Of a stretch of 64,000 bases of DNA, positions 8,980 to 18,297 are shown in pieces. The stretch is taken from the NCBI RefSeq assembly GCF_900460535.1, contig NZ_UHIL01000001.1:1736001-1800000 (forward strand). Direction: 5' to 3'. The notes under the pieces were generated by a model. That model made no database searches. It had not been told where the DNA came from and saw only the letters and a list, made by a program, of their open reading frames with translations. Both the position numbers and the translations under genes were made by a program. This DNA is from Vibrio parahaemolyticus (GTDB taxonomy: Bacteria; Pseudomonadota; Gammaproteobacteria; Enterobacterales; Vibrionaceae). Positions within the stretch are counted from its first letter, which is position 1. Each line of letters opens with the position of its first letter.

Positions 8980-10090
8980 AAGTCGACTCCTTAGCCAAAC
9001 GAGTGTAGCGACCAACCATGTCACGAATATCGAAATGTTGAAGAATGTAAGCACGAGGCGAATGGATGTTTGAATCCAATTGTTTAGATAGAGCCTCCGC
9101 GAGTGAAAATACGCGGTTAGGTTCTACCAAAGCGCTGCTTTTCGGGCACAGTGTTTCTTTCACGCCGCCAACATCCGTCGCGACGCAAGGGATGTCACAC
9201 GCTTGCGCTTCGAGTGTTGAAAGCGGAAACCCTTCTTGCAGAGACGGTAAACAAAACAAGTCTAAGCTTTGGTAGAAGCTTGGCATGTCGTCGACTAAAC
9301 CGAGAAAGGTGACGCGTTGCTCAAGTTTGAGTGTGCGTACCAAATGTTCAAGTTGCTCGCGTTGGCTACCGTCACCTGCAATCGCAAGGTGGGTATGAGA
9401 TTCAAGGTGAGAGAAGGCCTCTATCAGCACTTTATGTCCTTTCACGGTTTCTAATCGGCCTGCTACGCCAATTACGGTTTTATCCTCAGGTAGTCCAAAG
9501 TGATTTCTTTTAGCTTGGCGATCACCGCACTGAAACTTTTGGCAATCAATACCATTGTGAATGGTGCACACATCGCGATAGTTGAGTTTGGTTGTGATTT
9601 GATCGGAAACAAAGTGCGCATCGGCAACCATATGTGGGCGAACGGTTTTTAGCAGCACAGACTGTAAGCGCGCTGCTTTTTTATTGTTCAAATGCCAAGC
9701 ATCATGTTCGGTGTGAATGATGACAGGAACGCCAGCCAAACGTGAGGCAATGCCACCGTAAAGCAAAGGACCAATATGATGTGTGTGTACAACATCTGGC
9801 TTCATGCCTTTGATCATCGCCGTAAGTGTGCCTAAGGTTTTAACGCTGAACCCCGGCTGTTTATTGAGAAAATGAAGCTGGCTTTTGTATTCGGTCAACT
9901 TAGCCCATTTCGCTAAGGATTGGGATTTGGCGCCTTCTAAGCTCACCACAAACACATCGTGACGAGGTTCTGCGAAGCGAAGCATATCCAGCACTAGCGT
10001 TTCTAATCCACCCGGTGCCAAGTGTTGCACCACATGCAACACCACTTTTTTATGATTCCGTTTGGTGTTTTTATCTTCTCTGCGTTCCAT
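8972..10090 (-). CDS. sypP: Family 4 glycosyltransferase SypP
   Basis: The 372-residue GT-B enzyme has an N-terminal HVVQHLAPGGLETLVLDM acceptor-domain motif. Its C-terminal donor-domain signature is GVAGRLETVKGHKVLIEAF, followed by LPSLQEGFPLSTLEAQACDIPCVATDVGG with the E-x7-E pair. It adds one sugar to the lipid-linked Syp repeat unit on the cytoplasmic face. The start ATG 10090 has GAGGG seven bases upstream and lies about 30 bp downstream of the predicted sigma-54 transcription start. It is the first gene of the sypP-Q-R unit. Confidence 0.9.
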   Translation of the reverse strand: MERREDKNTKRNHKKVVLHVVQHLAPGGLETLVLDMLRFAEPRHDVFVVSLEGAKSQSLAKWAKLTEYKSQLHFLNKQPGFSVKTLGTLTAMIKGMKPDVVHTHHIGPLLYGGIASRLAGVPVIIHTEHDAWHLNNKKAARLQSVLLKTVRPHMVADAHFVSDQITTKLNYRDVCTIHNGIDCQKFQCGDRQAKRNHFGLPEDKTVIGVAGRLETVKGHKVLIEAFSHLESHTHLAIAGDGSQREQLEHLVRTLKLEQRVTFLGLVDDMPSFYQSLDLFCLPSLQEGFPLSTLEAQACDIPCVATDVGGVKETLCPKSSALVEPNRVFSLAEALSKQLDSNIHSPRAYILQHFDIRDMVGRYTRLAKESTYE

Positions 10091-10132
10091 CTTTACGCCC
10101 TCAGTAGTGTGTATCTACTCTGAACAACGTAT

Positions 10133-10148
10133 TGCACGCTACGTGCCA
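10133..10148 (-). promoter_or_regulatory. Sigma-54 promoter of sypPQR
   Basis: The minus strand reads TGGCACGTAGCGTGCA, an excellent -24/-12 element with exact GG-N10-GC geometry. It lies 43 bp upstream of the sypP start codon and 59 bp downstream of a SypG box. Confidence 0.88.
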
Positions 10149-10207
10149 TTATTTATTTTAAATAAAAACAATTGGTTAGGTATGAATGTCAAATCTGAAA
10201 ATCAACA

Positions 10208-10222
10208 TTCTCAATTTGAGAT
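10208..10222. promoter_or_regulatory. SypG-binding box upstream of sypP
   Basis: TTCTCAATTTGAGAT is a near-palindrome matching the recalled V. fischeri syp enhancer core (TTCTCA-N3-TG). The same element precedes sypA, sypG and sypI. Confidence 0.85.
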
Positions 10223-10275
10223 TCATATTAATGAGAAGACAAAACCATGTGGTAAATTAACGTGGCGTAGCAAAG

Positions 10276-10303
10276 AAAAAGCACTCGGGTCAACGAGTGC
10301 TTT
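10276..10303 (-). terminator. Terminator of sypNO
   Basis: The stem GCACTCG (10281-10287) / CGAGTGC (10294-10300) is flanked by A5 on one side and T3 on the other. On the minus strand it is followed by five T residues, so it ends the transcript leaving sypO. Confidence 0.8.
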
Positions 10304-10325
10304 ATCGTTATGGTTAGTAGGAGAG

Positions 10326-11759
10326 TTAACTGGCGAACGTCACTTTAGGCAAGGTGGTGATCACCGGAACGCCCAGGTGTTTTTCTAATGCTCGGCGAGA
10401 ACGCACCGAGTTATCTGCCAGTTCAAGTATGGTGGCTAGACCAACGCCAAGGCCGGCACCACCGATAAAGCCTAGAATGATAAATACAATACTTGGTAGA
10501 TTAGACGGAATTGTCGGAGTGAATGGCGCATCAATGATCTTCACGCGTTTGTTTTCTTCAAACACACCAAGCGATCCTGTCAATTGCGCCATTTCGTAAC
10601 GCTCGACGAGGTCGTCGTACATTTCACGCTTTACGGCGACATCACGTGCTAAACGGTTGATTTCTGTCGCGGTGCTACCAAAGCGATGGGCATTGCTTTC
10701 TAACTCTTGAATCATCTTTTGCAAACTGACGGTTTCTTCGGTGAGTGATTCAAAACGGCTACGCATGATTTGCAGTTGATGCAGTTGAGACACGAGCAAT
10801 GGCTGCGCTTCTCCAAGGCTACTTACCGTGGCGTTACTCGCAATGTCCCACAATTGGTTACTGTTCAGCTCTGGCTGTTTTGAACTGAGCAGAACTGTTC
10901 GTTCTTGCTCTAAGCGTTTTAATTCGCGCAATTTTCCTTGTACTAGGCTGTGCGCTTCGGTGTATTTGGCGCGGAGCAGAGTAAGCTCGCTTCGGATCTC
11001 GATAATTTGTTCTTCAATCTTACCGATGACGGGATTGGTTTTGGAAAGCTGTTGGTCCAAGCTCCCCAAACTGCGAGTCACACCGGCAAGCTCGGCTTCT
11101 TTCTCCGCCAAGGTTTGCTTTAAGCTGGCTAGGCGGGTCAAGCTTTGGGCCTGCATTTCTGGAGTTGCGTGTGAGTAGGTGTTTTTGTACTCGGCAAAAG
11201 CGTGCTCGGCTTTGTCGAGCTCTTCTCTTCGCTTATTGATATGAATGGTCAAGAAATGACTAGAATCCTTAATCGATGAGCGTTCCGGTGCCAAAAGTTG
11301 CTCAACAAATCGGTTACTCACCGATGTTAACATTGACTCCATTCCTTGTGCTTTACCGCTTCTTAGCTGAATTTGGATAAAGTCTTTACCCAGTTGTTGA
11401 ACCGATAAGCGCGAAGCGAGATCTTTGATGATGAATTCTTGTTCTTTCGCGCCCATGTCATCGTCAATCAGCCCTTGCTCTTTTGCGACAGAGTAGAGCA
11501 CGTGACGGCTTTTCAGCAAAGTACTCAACGCACTCAAACGGTCTTTAAGCATGGTTGATACGGCAATATCTTGCAGAAACGGATTCATCTTTGCCGTTTC
11601 TTGAATCAACATGCTGGTGTGTGCGACGTACGTTGTTGGAACGAGCTTGCTTACGCCAAAACCAAGGATAGGTAGTACAAGCATCGGAATGACAATCATA
11701 TAGCGACGTCGCCACGCGCCATGCAGTAATACGCTGATGTTTTCTCGTAAATCGCTCAT
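10326..11759 (-). CDS. sypO: Chain-length determinant / Wzz-type co-polymerase SypO
   Basis: The 477-residue protein has a membrane helix at about residues 20-40 and a second near residues 425-450. Between them is a long, largely coiled-coil periplasmic domain, with FTPTIPSNLPSI just before the second helix, the proline-rich motif of the Wzz family. It lacks a C-terminal tyrosine kinase domain; the partner ATPase would be SypD. It sets polysaccharide chain length and couples synthesis to export. Its ATG overlaps the sypN stop (ATGA), so translation is coupled. Confidence 0.9.
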   Translation of the reverse strand: MSDLRENISVLLHGAWRRRYMIVIPMLVLPILGFGVSKLVPTTYVAHTSMLIQETAKMNPFLQDIAVSTMLKDRLSALSTLLKSRHVLYSVAKEQGLIDDDMGAKEQEFIIKDLASRLSVQQLGKDFIQIQLRSGKAQGMESMLTSVSNRFVEQLLAPERSSIKDSSHFLTIHINKRREELDKAEHAFAEYKNTYSHATPEMQAQSLTRLASLKQTLAEKEAELAGVTRSLGSLDQQLSKTNPVIGKIEEQIIEIRSELTLLRAKYTEAHSLVQGKLRELKRLEQERTVLLSSKQPELNSNQLWDIASNATVSSLGEAQPLLVSQLHQLQIMRSRFESLTEETVSLQKMIQELESNAHRFGSTATEINRLARDVAVKREMYDDLVERYEMAQLTGSLGVFEENKRVKIIDAPFTPTIPSNLPSIVFIILGFIGGAGLGVGLATILELADNSVRSRRALEKHLGVPVITTLPKVTFAS

Positions 11760-12880
11760 AGTGCCCTCACTAATTTCTCAACTTGGTCTGCTCTTGCTTC
11801 CCAGCTTTGTTGTTGGACATAAGATGTAGAGCCGTTTGGTGGTGGCAGCAGGTGACTTAGGCTGGTACACACGTCTTCGACGTCGGCGACGATGTGTAAC
11901 ATGTGTTTGTAAGGCATCAGAGCCGGAAATGGTGTGCTAATAACGGGCGTTCCCGTTGCCAAATACTCCAAAAGTTTGAGCGGGTTACACGCTTTGATTT
12001 GTTCGTTGTCGACAAACGGTAGCCAACTTGCGTCCCAGTGTTGGGAATAGCTTGGCAATAAATGATGCGCGCGAGGCCCTAAGTAATGAACGTTGTCTCT
12101 CTGTGGTAATGGATTGTGGGCAAACTCATTCGGTCCAATAAAAACCAAATCCCAATCCGGTGCGTGTTGGGCGACTTGGTCGATCAAACGATAGTCTAGC
12201 CAGTCAGACAAACTGCCATAAAAACCCAATATTTTACGGCCATTGTTCGGCAAGTCGCTTGCCTTTTCAGCAGGCGTTGAAAATAGGCTGAAATCGACCC
12301 CGTGTGGCAGCGTTGTGGTTTTATTATCCGGAAATCTAGCGGCCAGCTTGTCGCTTGCAGCAAGAATAAAATCGGCGTTATCAACCAGTGTGCGTTCATG
12401 CTCCAAAACGGTTTGATGATCAACGCCCGCTAACGCGCCAAAATCGTCGCCGCAGTAGTAAATCAGCCCGCGCTTATTCATGGCATTACACACATCAGCG
12501 GCGGTTGGTAGGGATGTCCAAAACAATGGGTTGTCGAAGTTCAACGCTTTTAAGTGTTTTTCTAGTTGGTGCTGCATCATCTTCGCTGCCACTTTTCTTG
12601 AAAAAGCAGAGTGGGGAGCCGGTATTGTCAGCAAATTTACCGTGAAAATGTTGTCTACCGCATCACAATGCATGGTTGGCTTATCTGAGCCAGTATCGCC
12701 GAAAACGCGGGAAATCTTGCTCACTAAACGTTGAATGTCTTTACTCGTCGGTTTTGGTTGTCTTAAACCGATGGAATTAACCCAAAGAATGCGATGGTTG
12801 GTGGCAAGTCGCTGAACGATGTGCTGCGTTGATGATGGTAGGCCGCCGAAGTCTTCGCCAAATACTACGATATCCGTCAT
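11756..12880 (-). CDS. sypN: Glycosyltransferase SypN
   Basis: The 374-residue GT-B protein contains VFGEDFGGLPSSTQHI at the N-terminus, then DDFGALAG, GFYGSLSDWLDYRLI and PFVDNEQIKACNPLKLLEYLATGTPVIST, the last being the donor-binding region of GT4-like enzymes. It transfers a sugar in Syp repeat-unit assembly. It is the first gene of a short sypN-O unit. In V. fischeri the acetyltransferase gene sypM lies between sypL and sypN; here only 115 bp of non-coding DNA separate them. Confidence 0.85.
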   Translation of the reverse strand: MTDIVVFGEDFGGLPSSTQHIVQRLATNHRILWVNSIGLRQPKPTSKDIQRLVSKISRVFGDTGSDKPTMHCDAVDNIFTVNLLTIPAPHSAFSRKVAAKMMQHQLEKHLKALNFDNPLFWTSLPTAADVCNAMNKRGLIYYCGDDFGALAGVDHQTVLEHERTLVDNADFILAASDKLAARFPDNKTTTLPHGVDFSLFSTPAEKASDLPNNGRKILGFYGSLSDWLDYRLIDQVAQHAPDWDLVFIGPNEFAHNPLPQRDNVHYLGPRAHHLLPSYSQHWDASWLPFVDNEQIKACNPLKLLEYLATGTPVISTPFPALMPYKHMLHIVADVEDVCTSLSHLLPPPNGSTSYVQQQSWEARADQVEKLVRAL

Positions 12881-12927
12881 GTGTTTCTCCTTGAGTTCTT
12901 AAGATTTGGTTTCTGATAGAAGGAGTA

Positions 12928-12943
12928 ATCACAATGCGTGCCA
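12928..12943 (-). promoter_or_regulatory. Probable sigma-54 promoter of sypNO (weak -12)
   Basis: The minus strand reads TGGCACGCATTGTGAT. The -24 half is perfect; at -12 the expected TTGC is GTGA. It sits exactly 59 bp from a TTCTCA-type box at 13003, the same spacing as at sypP and sypG, which raises its credibility. Confidence 0.55.
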
Positions 12944-12995
12944 AGGATTTAAGCCTTTAAAAACAGCTAGTTGCATTGTTGTCAAAATAAAAGGA

Positions 12996-14360
12996 TTAGG
13001 ATTTCTCATTTTGACAATCAGATTGAACGATACGACTAACCACCACGGTGAGCGCGGCAAGGATGTAGATCGGCCACGTAAAGCCTTGAGTAAGAAACGT
13101 ACCCGAGACAATGGTGCCGATAAGGCCGCTCAATACCGCGTTTGCGCCAACAGTCAATGCGTAATCGGAATCGGGTGTGAGCAGCGAAATGGATTTTAAA
13201 GAGGTGCGAATCAACGAGACGATCAGCGTGATGAATACCGCTAGCCCGACAAATCCGGTTTCCGCTAACACGCCAAACCATGTACTGTGCACCGCGTGGT
13301 TGATGCCATCCCAATGTGGGCTGTAGAAATAGTAGTTGAAGTAGAAGTTATCCAGTCCTACTCCGGTAAACGGGTGGTGGAGTGCCATTTTGAAAGCCGC
13401 TTCCCATGCGTACAAACGACCCATCGCTGATGCGTCGATACCATCTTCTGCTGCGCCGCCGGATTCACGCCCCGAAATCCCAGCAAAAGCATATAAGGCT
13501 AAAGCCGCAACCGCCCCAAGAACCAAAACCAAGGTTTTGCTTTTGATGTGTTTAAAGGCGAAGTAAGCAAACACGGAGAGCGACCCCAACAAACCGCCAC
13601 GGCTTTGTGTTTGTATCACTGCGAAAAACAGGATAAAGCAGGTGATAAGCGCGAAGAGTCGTAATAGGGTTGGCGAGCGCTTTTCCATCAATTGACTAAC
13701 GGTAAAGGCGAGAGGAAACATCAACACGAGTGCCAAATCGTTAGGGTCGCCCAGCACTGAACCAATGGAACGCCCAATCGACACGCGAGTGCCTTCGACT
13801 AAATCAATGCCGTTCGCTGCGTTGTTAAGCGCGACTAACCCAATCAACATGCCGGCGACGATGATCGCTTTGGACATTTGAGCAAGCTGCTGAGGTTTGG
13901 TGATCAGCCAAGTGATCGCCAAGGTCATCACAATGATTTTCCAATACGTATTTTTAAATACCGTGATGGCAATATCTCGGCTAGAGGCGAACACAATCCC
14001 GATGATAACCAGCCCCCAGAAAATGCACAGCCACTTGAGTGAAGGGTGCCAGAATGCCGTAAGTTGACGACTTAGCAGTAGATGAAAAGCTAGCGCAGCT
14101 AACGCGCCAAGGGATAAAAGCAATGGAATTTTAAAGCTGTAAATGGCAGGAAACGCTTCGTGAATACGGAAAAAAGAGAAGATAACGAACAGTGTCACGA
14201 GCCAAAAGGTTTGATTGAGGACGAACAGCAATGCCAACGGTGCAAAGCACACTGCCACAATCAAAATGGGGTGAGGCATCACGATCCAAAGCAGCGCAAT
14301 CACGACGGTGATCGCCAGCGCTGCAATGGACTGTTTTGTTCTCACATCGGTTGGGCTCAT
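12996..14360 (-). CDS. sypL: O-antigen ligase/polymerase-like membrane protein SypL
   Basis: The start is taken at ATG 14360 (MSPTDVRTKQS), which overlaps the sypK stop as ATGA; this gives 454 residues. About 12 hydrophobic segments and a large periplasmic loop containing GRLYAWEAAFKMALHHPFTGVGLDNFYF are the Wzy_C / O-antigen ligase signature. It would polymerise or ligate Syp repeat units on the periplasmic side. It is the last gene of the sypI-J-K-L unit, and its 3' end carries a candidate enhancer box for the next unit. Confidence 0.87.
   Translation of the reverse strand: MSPTDVRTKQSIAALAITVVIALLWIVMPHPILIVAVCFAPLALLFVLNQTFWLVTLFVIFSFFRIHEAFPAIYSFKIPLLLSLGALAALAFHLLLSRQLTAFWHPSLKWLCIFWGLVIIGIVFASSRDIAITVFKNTYWKIIVMTLAITWLITKPQQLAQMSKAIIVAGMLIGLVALNNAANGIDLVEGTRVSIGRSIGSVLGDPNDLALVLMFPLAFTVSQLMEKRSPTLLRLFALITCFILFFAVIQTQSRGGLLGSLSVFAYFAFKHIKSKTLVLVLGAVAALALYAFAGISGRESGGAAEDGIDASAMGRLYAWEAAFKMALHHPFTGVGLDNFYFNYYFYSPHWDGINHAVHSTWFGVLAETGFVGLAVFITLIVSLIRTSLKSISLLTPDSDYALTVGANAVLSGLIGTIVSGTFLTQGFTWPIYILAALTVVVSRIVQSDCQNEKS
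13003..13017. promoter_or_regulatory. Probable SypG box for sypNO inside the 3' end of sypL
   Basis: TTCTCATTTTGACAA matches TTCTCA-N3-TG but is not palindromic. It overlaps the last codons of sypL. Position and spacing support it more than sequence does. Confidence 0.5.
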
Positions 14361-15787
14361 ATCGAATATCTCTTCACTTGTCCGCGCCATCGAATGAATT
14401 GCTGACTTAATGCGCTGCGGGCTTCTTTACTCATGTAACGAACGGTGAGTCCTGCCAGCAGGCTGCATGTCAAAATGCAAATTGCGATGGCGATTCCTAT
14501 CGATTGTGAAGAGTGAAGCAGGAACAGTGCCACACCTGAGATAATTTGCAGTAAAACCATCAAACTCAAATGGAATGGTAGAGTCATACACTGTTGGCCA
14601 ACCGCGTAAGTTAAGCCGAGTTTACAAAGCTGCGCGTAGTACAACGCAATGAACACGCCAAAAATACCGAGAGAAGACAACCCAAACAGCAACCCAATCG
14701 CAACGAAGGCAGAAACCACATTAATACCAAGCAACCATCGGGTTCTGCGTTTGAAAAGAATGGCGATGTTTAATAATTCGCTCCATTCCTTGAGCATCGC
14801 AATCGGTAGCAAGAACAGAGTGTAAAGTACCGCTTCATGGTAGGTCTCTGGCAAGAAGTTCGTGATCATGACCATTGCTAGTGTCGCTACAACCACGCTG
14901 AGCGCAGAAACATAAATCATCCCTAAATGGGAAACACGCACGGCTTCATTATCTCGACCATTTTCGAGGTATGCAAAGCGTCGTGGCATCCACCACATGC
15001 CAAATGGCTGCACCAAAATACACATACCCACTGCGAACTTAACCGCAATCGCATAAATGCCTAACGTCGCCAACGAAGCATTTGCACCGATGAACCAGCG
15101 CTCGGCGCCATTCAAACAAAACGCGACAAGCGCAGACAACATTACTGGTAGGCAGTAATTCAAATACTGCTTGGCTAAGGCAATCTGAGGCAGAGCAAGG
15201 GTGTAACGGTTGATGATGTGTAACCAAACAAATTGCATGACCGCAGCGATAAGACCGCCAATCAGCACCGAGATGACATGTGGGTGCAGCGCAAGCGCCG
15301 CGACGATAAACGTGACTTGCAGTAGAGTCGTCGTCACCATCACTTGAAGCAGTGTTTTGGCTTTGTCATCTTGAGTGCGCAGCCAAGCCGTGCCAATCGC
15401 AATGCTGCCCTCCAGAACAATGGCAAGCGTAACAACAGCAAATTCGATGCGCGTAAAAGGTTCAGGAATAGGGAGTAACGCAATCAGTAACAGGAGAATC
15501 GCAGCCACCGCGCTGGCGATCAGCACCGACAATGAATAAAGTTGGTTGAGAGAAACGGTTCTTTTTTGTGCGTCTTTCTCCACGCCGACAAAACGATAGA
15601 GTGCTTCGTGCAAAGCAAAGCTGACCAACAAGGTTGTCACTACGCCAAAAGTGGTCAGTAGCTCGAGTTTGCCCATTTGCTCTGGCGTCAAAAAGTGTGG
15701 GAGCACAGGCAACATGAGTAAGCTGATGCTTTTGTTGATCACTAACGCAATCGCGAAAAGTGACATGTTGGTCATTGCTTTAGACAT
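14357..15787 (-). CDS. sypK: Polysaccharide flippase SypK
   Basis: The start is set at ATG 15787 (MSKAMTNMSLFAIALVINKS), with AGGA seven bases upstream, giving 476 residues. The open frame extends 41 codons further into sypJ but that part looks non-functional. About 12-14 membrane helices and the overall pattern match Wzx/RfbX-type MATE/MOP translocases, which flip lipid-linked repeat units across the inner membrane. It overlaps sypJ by a few bases and sypL by 4, consistent with coupled translation. Confidence 0.87.
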   Translation of the reverse strand: MSKAMTNMSLFAIALVINKSISLLMLPVLPHFLTPEQMGKLELLTTFGVVTTLLVSFALHEALYRFVGVEKDAQKRTVSLNQLYSLSVLIASAVAAILLLLIALLPIPEPFTRIEFAVVTLAIVLEGSIAIGTAWLRTQDDKAKTLLQVMVTTTLLQVTFIVAALALHPHVISVLIGGLIAAVMQFVWLHIINRYTLALPQIALAKQYLNYCLPVMLSALVAFCLNGAERWFIGANASLATLGIYAIAVKFAVGMCILVQPFGMWWMPRRFAYLENGRDNEAVRVSHLGMIYVSALSVVVATLAMVMITNFLPETYHEAVLYTLFLLPIAMLKEWSELLNIAILFKRRTRWLLGINVVSAFVAIGLLFGLSSLGIFGVFIALYYAQLCKLGLTYAVGQQCMTLPFHLSLMVLLQIISGVALFLLHSSQSIGIAIAICILTCSLLAGLTVRYMSKEARSALSQQFIRWRGQVKRYSI

Positions 15788-16952
15788 GGTCATATCCTTT
15801 GACGTTGTTTCGCGCTTTGGCACCGTGATGACTGGTTGGTGCATGCTCTGAACATAAATATTGAGCGATTGGCATGTAGCAGCGTTCAGCGCTGTATAGC
15901 TGTGCGACATTTAAGGCTTCAAGTCCCATTGTGACCTTCATCCACGGTGACTCATTAAGCAGACGAATCGCGTTGTGCAGAGAAGCCGCATTATTCGGTG
16001 TGTATTTGATGCAGTTCTTTCCATGAGTCAATACGCGATCCCAATAGCTATCATCGTGAGGGATAACCACACACATACCGGACGCCAGTGCTTCTAAAAT
16101 GGAAAGCCCGAAAGGTTCGTTCACGCTGGTGGAAACAAAAACACCACACTGTGCACGCAATTCGTTGAGGTTGTTTGGAGATTCATACCAATCGACCCCT
16201 TTGGTATTAAAATCTGGAGTGGAATATTCAACGCCTGGTACATTCGGTTTGATGTAACAAATGGTGGATTGAATGGTGGTGGTGTTTTCTAACGTTAGGG
16301 CATCCAGCAGTAAATCCACGTTTTTCCATTTCAACAAACTCGCTGCCCAAAACACGCGATTGGAGATTGGATTAGCTTGTTTCGGCCAGCGTTCGCGAGA
16401 AAGGCCGTTCACAAATGTGGAGGCGTTCAATGTGCTCCAATATCTTTCCGTCGCAGGTTTTGGTGTTTTTAAATAGGCTTGCAACGCGTTAATCAAGGAT
16501 TCGCGAGTGTTTGACAGATAGTAGATAGCGCTGGCTTTTACTAAGCAGTAGCCGGACGATCTTGCGACGCCAACAGGTCCGTGAATCATTTGTACCACTG
16601 GCTTGCGGCTGAACAATCTCATCAGGTACAAAGGCATGTCATTGCTTGGGCAAGAAAGCCCCAGATACCAATCTATTTTTGGCAGCTTCATGCAAACCTT
16701 GAGCAGTTGAATCAGGTAAAACGCGTTCATCAACCAATAGATAAGGCCATGAGTGGAGCAAAACGGCGCCGCTTTTATGTTGAGAATCTGGATGCGCGGC
16801 GTGTCTTGCAAAAGTGGCGTCCAATGCTCAGGTTTTGTTGTCACCAAATAACCAACAACGTTGAGCTTATTGCACTGTTTGAGTAGCTCCGCATTGGCGA
16901 TTTTGGAACCACCTTGCATTGGAATCGCATCGAACATCAATACACGTTTCAT
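15780..16952 (-). CDS. sypJ: Glycosyltransferase SypJ
   Basis: This is a 390-residue GT-B enzyme. Visible features are FDAIPMQGGSKIANAEL at the N-terminus and the donor-domain segment FVSTSVNEPFGLSILEALAS, containing the EPFGLSILEAL E-x7-E motif, followed by CVVIPHDD. It acts at the cytoplasmic face on the growing lipid-linked oligosaccharide. ATG 16952 follows GAGGAAC and lies 10 bp after the sypI stop in the same operon. Confidence 0.87.
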   Translation of the reverse strand: MKRVLMFDAIPMQGGSKIANAELLKQCNKLNVVGYLVTTKPEHWTPLLQDTPRIQILNIKAAPFCSTHGLIYWLMNAFYLIQLLKVCMKLPKIDWYLGLSCPSNDMPLYLMRLFSRKPVVQMIHGPVGVARSSGYCLVKASAIYYLSNTRESLINALQAYLKTPKPATERYWSTLNASTFVNGLSRERWPKQANPISNRVFWAASLLKWKNVDLLLDALTLENTTTIQSTICYIKPNVPGVEYSTPDFNTKGVDWYESPNNLNELRAQCGVFVSTSVNEPFGLSILEALASGMCVVIPHDDSYWDRVLTHGKNCIKYTPNNAASLHNAIRLLNESPWMKVTMGLEALNVAQLYSAERCYMPIAQYLCSEHAPTSHHGAKARNNVKGYDHV

Positions 16953-16962
16953 GATCTGTTCC

Positions 16963-18147
16963 TCAGTTGATGCTCAACCAGCGGGAAATGGGTTTCATGC
17001 ACTGCGCCATTGGCATCGGTACAACAGTTTTGTTTTCCAGCTCGGTTTCATAAATTGCTTCAATCGCTTTGACGGAAGCGGTCGTGGTCAAGTTTTGGCT
17101 AGCATGTAGGTAGGCATTTTCAGCCAGTTTTTCTCGCAAGTCGGCATCTTGCATGACCAATTGAATCGCATTCAGCAGTCCCGCCATCCCCTGGTTTGGA
17201 TAAAGAAGGGCGCTATGGTTGTGCTCGAACAATTCGGGAATACCTCCAGTTTTAGGTGCTACGATTGGCAGTTTTGCTAATGCCGCTTCTCCTACGACTA
17301 GACCAAAAGCCTCTTCGTATGCGCCGCTAATGAAAGCGTCAGCATTGCCCGACATCCAAGCGCCTGCATTGGTCTGTTCTCCGACGAAGTGCACGCGGTC
17401 TTGCATACCAAGGTCGGTAACTAATTGCTTCAAGTTTTCGCGCTCTTCACCGTCGCCGACAATCACGAGATGTGGATTGGTTTGATGGTAGTTGTGCATT
17501 CGCATAGCATGAATGAGGCGGTCAAACCCTTTGCGTTTGATCAGCGAACCAACCGAAAGGAAGGTGAACGCATTGGAAGGAATCCCCAAGCGCGCTTTGA
17601 TGTCGATAGGCGCTTCAGAGTCATCCAAAGAGACGCCGTTGTGCACTACGTGCAGTTGCTCTTCTGGATAACCATCGCGCAGAATTTCACGGCCTACATC
17701 TTTGCTCACACAGATCAGTTTCGGCGAAAGGTGCAAGCCAAGCGAAAAACGATCGCGCAGCGTGTAGTGACAATGCAATTGCGTGACTAGAGGTACATGA
17801 TTCATGCGCGCGGCTAAGGACATCCACTGGCAAGGGCCACCGCTGTTGACATGAACGAGGTCGATATTGTGCTTCTCGATGAGCGCTGACCCTTGTTTGA
17901 TCAGGTTATTCCAACCCGTGATGTCCCAACGCGGCGCACACCAGCCACCGACGAGATTGAACGTAGAGTGCTCTGCTTTGATACCAAGATCTTGGCATTT
18001 CTCAATCAGAGGTTGGCAGTTCGACCAGACAATTGGCTCGAACTTGTCTCGGTCGATACCCAAGATAAGATCGAGTAGTACCACTTCACTGCCGCGAATC
18101 CAGTTATCACCATAATGAACGTAAAGAATGCGTTTTGGAGTAGTCAT
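16963..18147 (-). CDS. sypI: Glycosyltransferase SypI
   Basis: This 394-residue GT4-family protein has LYVHYGDNWIRGSEVVLLDL (acceptor domain), then FLSVGSLIKRKGFDRLIHAM and FISGAYEEAFGLVVGEAALAK with the conserved Glu pair. It is the first gene of sypI-J-K-L. ATG 18147 has GAGGTGA five bases upstream and lies 38 bp from a perfect sigma-54 element. The sugar specificity cannot be inferred. Confidence 0.88.
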   Translation of the reverse strand: MTTPKRILYVHYGDNWIRGSEVVLLDLILGIDRDKFEPIVWSNCQPLIEKCQDLGIKAEHSTFNLVGGWCAPRWDITGWNNLIKQGSALIEKHNIDLVHVNSGGPCQWMSLAARMNHVPLVTQLHCHYTLRDRFSLGLHLSPKLICVSKDVGREILRDGYPEEQLHVVHNGVSLDDSEAPIDIKARLGIPSNAFTFLSVGSLIKRKGFDRLIHAMRMHNYHQTNPHLVIVGDGEERENLKQLVTDLGMQDRVHFVGEQTNAGAWMSGNADAFISGAYEEAFGLVVGEAALAKLPIVAPKTGGIPELFEHNHSALLYPNQGMAGLLNAIQLVMQDADLREKLAENAYLHASQNLTTTASVKAIEAIYETELENKTVVPMPMAQCMKPISRWLSIN

Positions 18148-18185
18148 AAGTCACCTCGGTCTTATCGTTAATCTAATTCGACTAC

Positions 18186-18201
18186 TGCAACCGAGATGCC
18201 A
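18186..18201 (-). promoter_or_regulatory. Sigma-54 promoter of sypIJKL
   Basis: The minus strand reads TGGCATCTCGGTTGCA with exact GG-N10-GC spacing and a TTGC -12 box. It lies 38 bp upstream of the sypI start and 71 bp from the upstream SypG box. Confidence 0.9.
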
Positions 18202-18272
18202 AAATATGCTATTGGTTTAAGTGATTGAAATGTATAGATGAGGAAATGAAAACAAAGAGGCAGCGAGACAAA

Positions 18273-18287
18273 TTCTCAATTTGAGAA
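18273..18287. promoter_or_regulatory. SypG-binding box upstream of sypI
   Basis: TTCTCAATTTGAGAA is a 15-bp palindrome apart from its centre base. It lies between sypH and sypI and is identical to the boxes upstream of sypA and sypG. Confidence 0.88.
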
Positions 18288-18297
18288 CCAATATGGG

